A stretch of DNA of 64,000 bases from Bowmanella denitrificans (GTDB lineage Bacteria; Pseudomonadota; Gammaproteobacteria; Enterobacterales; Alteromonadaceae), in NCBI RefSeq assembly GCF_039522935.1, contig NZ_BAAAEI010000002.1, positions 153,190-217,189 of the forward strand, written 5' to 3'. Each line of letters begins with the position of its first letter. The stretch's first letter is position 1. The position numbers and the translations under genes were made by a program. The notes beneath the pieces were generated by a model. It was not told where the DNA came from. It did not search any database and was given only the letters and a program-made list of their open reading frames with translations. This document shows positions 61,097 through 64,000 of this stretch, piece by piece.

Positions 61097-61707
61097 GGCT
61101 TATTGCTGGTCCCAATGGCTCAGGGAAAACCACCTTAACCAACGAATTACGGCAAAAATACGATGTGCCTTTGGGGCAGTATGTTAACCCTGATGAGATT
61201 GAGTTGACGCTCCATGAATATGAGCCAGATCCGCTAAAGCGTTCCAAGTTGGCACAGAAAATCGCAACCGAGCAGCGACAGATGTGGCTGACATCAGGGG
61301 TGTCTCATAGTTACGAGTCTGTTATGAGCCATGCCAGTCATCTAGACTACATTCAAGAAGCCAATAGACGCGGTTATAAATCCTACCTTTACTATGTTTG
61401 TATTGCCGATCCTGACATCAATGTCGAACGTGTTGATGAAAGGGTTGCATTGGGTGGACACCCTGTACCTAAAGAGAAGATTCGCAGCAGATACAGCAGG
61501 AGTTTATCCCAGCTATTTGACATGGCCAGACAATGCCACCGCGTTTATTTCTTCGATAATACAGACATGCTGGTGCCTATTGCTGAGGTCAACCCAAACA
61601 GCTTTCTGGATGTAAAAGAAGAAGCCTATAACAGAGTTAAGCCTAAGTGGTTTCGTGAAAGCGTTCTTTTGAAATGGGATAAGCAAAAAGTCCGTATTCT
61701 TCGGTAA
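61084..61707 (+). CDS. Zeta-toxin-like P-loop kinase (COG4185 type)
   Basis: 207 residues. Walker A is IAGPNGSGKTTL (Lys15). Downstream SHSYESVMSHASHLDYIQEA, ANRRGYKSYLYYVCIADPD and RVDERVALGGHPVPKEKIRS with RYSRSL match zeta-toxin/COG4185 'predicted ABC-type ATPases'; the arginine-rich RSRYSRSL segment is the likely phosphate-binding lid. Zeta toxins phosphorylate UDP-GlcNAc; many COG4185 members are untested. It follows and overlaps an 84-residue gene. A bidirectional terminator comes after it. Confidence 0.82.
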   Translation: MPRLRLIAGPNGSGKTTLTNELRQKYDVPLGQYVNPDEIELTLHEYEPDPLKRSKLAQKIATEQRQMWLTSGVSHSYESVMSHASHLDYIQEANRRGYKSYLYYVCIADPDINVERVDERVALGGHPVPKEKIRSRYSRSLSQLFDMARQCHRVYFFDNTDMLVPIAEVNPNSFLDVKEEAYNRVKPKWFRESVLLKWDKQKVRILR

Positions 61708-61732
61708 GTTGGCGGGTTACGCTGAATAATTG

Positions 61733-61757
61733 AAAAAGGGCCTTGTGGCCCTTTTTT
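61733..61757 (+). terminator. Terminator of the zeta-like kinase operon
   Basis: AAAAAGGGCC / GGCCCTTTTT with a TTGT loop and a following T run. The A run on the other side lets it work in both directions. Confidence 0.9.
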
Positions 61758-61818
61758 GTATCTGTAACATCCTTGTTTTTTATGACAAGCTGCTTTTGGC
61801 GCGCTAGATACAGTTATT

Positions 61819-61893
61819 CACCACAAAGGACACGAAGTGCACGAAGGGTTATAGAGATCGTCTACTCTTCGTGTTCTTCTTATCTTCGTGGTA
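61819..61893. repeat. Imperfect inverted repeat (CACCACAAAGGACACGAAG type)
   Basis: The left arm 61819-61846 (CACCACAAAGGACACGAAG...) pairs imperfectly with the right arm 61866-61892 (CTTCGTGTTC...CTTCGTGGTA). It is similar in style to the repeat at 30281-30358 (CCAC-A-AGG-CA start). Confidence 0.7.
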
Positions 61894-61919
61894 GAGAAAT
61901 AATTTTGGATACTGACCTC

Positions 61920-62210
61920 CTTGTCTTATATGACGCGCGGTCCCTTGCGCGCCAGTCCCATTCGAGCGTCCTGCCTCCAGCTAAAGCTGTTCAATCTGGT
62001 TCCTGACCAGGTTGTCTTCACTGCGAAGAAACGAGACGCAAAGACCAAATCTTCGGGAAAGATTTCGGACAGCTTTATGCTGGTCCGGAGGAAAAGCTAC
62101 AGGGACGTAGCATTCAAAACGCGCCGCTGGATTCCCAACAACGTCAGTCCAGGACACTACTAAAAGGTGGTCGTGAAAACGACGTTCCAGACGCGTCTTC
62201 CACTCAATTT
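61920..62210 (+). repeat. Dispersed repeat, copy 1
   Basis: 61920-62025 matches 63775-63893 (shared runs CTTGTCTTATATGACGCGC, CCATTCGAG, CCAGCTAAAGCTGTTCAATC, GGTTCCTGACCAG, TTGTCTT). 62178-62210 matches 63905-63935 (ACGACGTTCCAGACG, TTTC/TTCC, CACTCA, TTTT). About 150 bases here lie between the two blocks, against about ten in copy 2. Confidence 0.8.
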
Positions 62211-62428
62211 TCTCCCAGCAAATTGCCCACCTTTTAGCTGCGCCCTGAACCGACCGGGAATTTTTAAGCGGGGTGAAGCGGCTTAGGTCGCTTGGGGGCT
62301 GGATGTTTCGGCAGCTCTGGCTCTTTGATCCGTGACCCCTTTGATCCAAGATCAAACAGTTTCCTTAGTCAATAACAGACTGTAGGATGCGGCTATATCA
62401 GCGGACGTTTTACAGGAAGCCGAAGGCC

Positions 62429-63082
62429 ATGGAGCAGACGAATAACAATAACAGGATGAAGTTCTACCTGGTTCATCTGATTGCCGGAATTATCGTCGTT
62501 GCCTGTTTACTGATGAATGGTCCTATGCGAGGTGGTCTGCCTGTTGACAATACATTGTCAGAGAGAATGACTTTCATCGTTGAGCATCAGGTAATTTGGC
62601 AGTTTTCCTGGTGTATTTGGATGCTCTGTGCCCTGGGACTTTTCACTTTTTGCGCAATTCTGGCTGATAACCTCAAGCCTTCATTGTTTCGTAACCTTGG
62701 GCTGGCCTTTGTGGCCATGGGCATAGTGCCGGATCTCAGTGCCGAGGTGCTGTATGCCTTTGTAATCCCGAATCTTATTCATAGCAACACCAGTTTGGAA
62801 ACGTTGTCAGCGCTGGAAGTGATAGCTACTCATTTGACCGGCTTTCTTGGCAACGGCTTATATAACTTGGGTGGCATGCTACTGACGGTGATTGCCATTC
62901 AGGAAGGCCTGATTCGTACATGGGTAGCCATTTGGGGGATAGCGGCGTGGGTATTGGGACTAATGTTGTCCTTCTCTATAGCCTTAAACGCTATGCAAGC
63001 GGCAGAACTATTTACCGCCACTAGCATGGTGTTAAGCACCATGTGGATGCTTATCTTTGCTCACAAGGTGTTGCGGCGATAA
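62429..63082 (+). CDS. Hypothetical integral membrane protein
   Basis: About 217 residues, six or seven hydrophobic segments (YLVHLIAGIIVVACLLM, WQFSWCIWMLCALGLFTFCA, AFVAMGIVPDLSAEVLYAFV, FLGNGLYNLGGMLLTVIAI, WGIAAWVLGLMLSFSIALNA, VLSTMWMLIFAHKVL). Family not recognised. ATG at 62429 follows GAAGG; an upstream in-frame start at 62387 and an ATG at 62456 are alternatives. The stop overlaps the next start (TAATG), so the two membrane proteins are made together. Confidence 0.7.
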   Translation: MEQTNNNNRMKFYLVHLIAGIIVVACLLMNGPMRGGLPVDNTLSERMTFIVEHQVIWQFSWCIWMLCALGLFTFCAILADNLKPSLFRNLGLAFVAMGIVPDLSAEVLYAFVIPNLIHSNTSLETLSALEVIATHLTGFLGNGLYNLGGMLLTVIAIQEGLIRTWVAIWGIAAWVLGLMLSFSIALNAMQAAELFTATSMVLSTMWMLIFAHKVLRR

Positions 63083-63570
63083 TGGACTATCCGTTGTTAA
63101 AACTGTTACATATTGGCGCTTTGATCTTCTGGCTGGGCCCAGCCTTGGGTGCCTGGTTGGTGCTTAAGGCCGTGGATAAAATCGCCGACCTTAGTAATCC
63201 CATTGCTGCCAAGGTCAGTAAAGTCTTCTTCTTTACCATAGTGATCGAACATGTCGCTTTTGCTGTGCTGCTGGCCAGTGGATTTACCCTGGCATTTCAA
63301 TACGGCTTTATTCACACCGACTGGCTGCAGCAGAAACTTTATATCGTTCTGTTGATTATCGTACCGCTGGAAGTCGTGGATATCTTACTCGGCAACTGGC
63401 TCACTGCGCAGGCATCGAAAAAGCTTTATGCGGGGCAGCCGATGACAAAGTGGGACCAACGCTGGATAGACGTCTATCATGGGCCATTTACTAAAATCGC
63501 ATTGTTGGTCATTCCAATTTCGGTGTTGATGGTAATGTACTTGGCTGTTGGTAAGGGGACGATTGTATAA
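63082..63570 (+). CDS. DUF2269-like membrane protein
   Basis: 162 residues, four membrane segments. LLKLLHIGALIFWLGPALGA, with its His in the first helix, and VIEHVAFAVLLASGFTLAFQ recall DUF2269/CopD-like proteins; MTKWDQRWIDVYHGPFTKIA lies before the last helix. Function unknown. Start overlaps the stop of the preceding membrane-protein gene. A 13-codon longer frame exists. Confidence 0.7.
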   Translation: MDYPLLKLLHIGALIFWLGPALGAWLVLKAVDKIADLSNPIAAKVSKVFFFTIVIEHVAFAVLLASGFTLAFQYGFIHTDWLQQKLYIVLLIIVPLEVVDILLGNWLTAQASKKLYAGQPMTKWDQRWIDVYHGPFTKIALLVIPISVLMVMYLAVGKGTIV

Positions 63571-63774
63571 GTATGGATCTGCATCTATTACTTTTTATCG
63601 TTAGCTGACATTGTGCATCATGCAAGATCTGACCCGTGCTACGTGTAAGTGACAACTGTTGAGGATAACCGTCAATATCAGATTTAGACTATTCCCATAG
63701 CAATCATTTTGCCAAACTGAGTTTCAGTATCCACAGTGAAAGCTGCTGTAACAAGGTTATCGTGATATGACTTT
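63571..63774. other. Spacer without recognised features
   Basis: Nothing convincing is seen here before the dispersed repeat; no terminator hairpin follows the membrane-protein gene. Confidence 0.4.
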
Positions 63775-63935
63775 CTTGTCTTATATGACGCGCCGTCCAT
63801 GGCGTGCCAGCCCCATTCGAGTGTCCTGCCTGTTGCCCTGCGGGCCAGCTAAAGCTGTTCAATCGGGTTCCTGACCAGATTGTCTTTGCAGCGCGGTAAA
63901 GACACGACGTTCCAGACGTTTCTTTCACTCATTTT
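63775..63935 (+). repeat. Dispersed repeat, copy 2
   Basis: Same orientation as 61920-62210, about 1.86 kb away. The internal block of copy 1 is missing here. Its right end coincides with the start of an IS-like terminus. Confidence 0.8.
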
Positions 63936-64000
63936 GTAGTGGTCTAATAAAACCAGACACCAAGTTAGGTGGTAGAATCCAACCATCAAATGAGGTGAAT
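63935..64000 (+). mobile_element. Possible left end of an IS3-type insertion sequence (partial)
   Basis: TGTAGTGGTCTAATAAAACC at 63935-63954, followed by AGACACC, resembles the terminal inverted repeats of IS3-family elements. The window ends with a GAGGTG ribosome-site-like sequence, as expected just before a transposase orfA. The transposase itself is outside the window, so the call rests on the terminus only. Confidence 0.45.

Larger units (their letters stand above)
61708..62428. other. Gene-free repeat-rich spacer
   Basis: About 720 bases without a credible gene. It holds a terminator (61733-61757), an imperfect inverted repeat (61819-61893) and copy 1 of a dispersed repeat (61920-62025 and 62178-62210). 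A 124-codon minus-strand frame (61981-62355) falls within the repeat and looks non-coding. Confidence 0.6.

Noticed and set aside
61981..62355. 124-codon minus-strand frame in the repeat-rich spacer
   Set aside because: It lies across the dispersed repeat, has an unlikely composition and no ribosome site; similar sequence in copy 2 does not keep the frame.
1..64000. tRNA, rRNA or prophage content
   Set aside because: No cloverleaf-like or rRNA-like stretch and no phage structural genes were recognised by eye; a tRNAscan-SE run would settle the tRNA question.

Overview
The window reads as a chromosome segment of a marine-type gammaproteobacterium of the order Alteromonadales (an Alteromonas/Bowmanella-like organism; inference). 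Supporting points are the conserved block mutH / rppH-ptsP-tauE-lgt-thyA, enterobacterial-like RapA, RluA, CysG, CreA and GcvTHP, two TonB-dependent receptors, several c-type cytochromes, and a methionine-transporter candidate behind MetJ boxes. Genes are tightly packed, often with 1-8 base start/stop overlaps. I saw no rRNA, tRNA, CRISPR array or prophage.

1-8580: an eight-gene minus-strand operon, cut by the left edge. It holds a Gfo/Idh/MocA dehydrogenase, two TIM-barrel sugar isomerase/epimerases (one with a Tat signal), an NupG-like MFS transporter, a GMC flavoprotein dehydrogenase with two small 'subunit 3' proteins, and a secreted DUF1080 protein. Together these suggest 3-keto-glycoside type sugar oxidation starting in the periplasm and finishing in the cytoplasm. 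A divergent PAS-AraC regulator faces the operon across a spacer with two AGCGCT-centred palindromes. 8590-17000: a GNAT enzyme, a large PKD-repeat lipoprotein, a TetR-controlled HlyD/ABC exporter, an AraC regulator and a VOC protein.

16855-25671: the core block mutH, lysoplasmalogenase-like, rppH, ptsP, tauE-like, lgt and thyA, followed by a REC-CheC-like protein and a PAS-GGDEF cyclase. 25769-38594: a MarR regulator, an extradiol dioxygenase-like protein, a PqiA-like protein, an AmpG-like permease, a repeat cluster, DUF3530, rluA, rapA, a PIN-PhoH ATPase, a REC-GGDEF protein and a transglutaminase-like exported protein.

38701-44773: a TonB-dependent receptor divergent from a three-gene cytochrome operon (diheme cytochrome c, MauG/CcpA-like diheme peroxidase, beta-helix protein fused to a cytochrome c). 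This is the most attractive candidate for an uncharacterised system. 45240-55849: creA, a small HTH protein, TetR and cysG, a seven-helix membrane protein, metT behind tandem MetJ boxes, a TetR/hydrolase operon with its own operators, a second TonB receptor and a LysR regulator. 56187-60687: the glycine cleavage operon gcvT-gcvH-gcvP.

60842-64000 looks accessory: a toxin-antitoxin-like pair (84-residue protein plus zeta-toxin-like P-loop kinase), two membrane proteins lying between two copies of a dispersed repeat, and what may be the left end of an IS element at the window edge.

The window is rich in repeats. A 285-base unit carrying four palindromes plus a 19-copy AACTGCC heptamer array occurs twice (29376-29798 and 44820-45240), each time butting against the stop codon of a minus-strand gene. 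A second heptamer array (TCCTCAC, 8 copies) precedes gcvT. Imperfect inverted repeats lie at 30281-30358 and 61819-61893.
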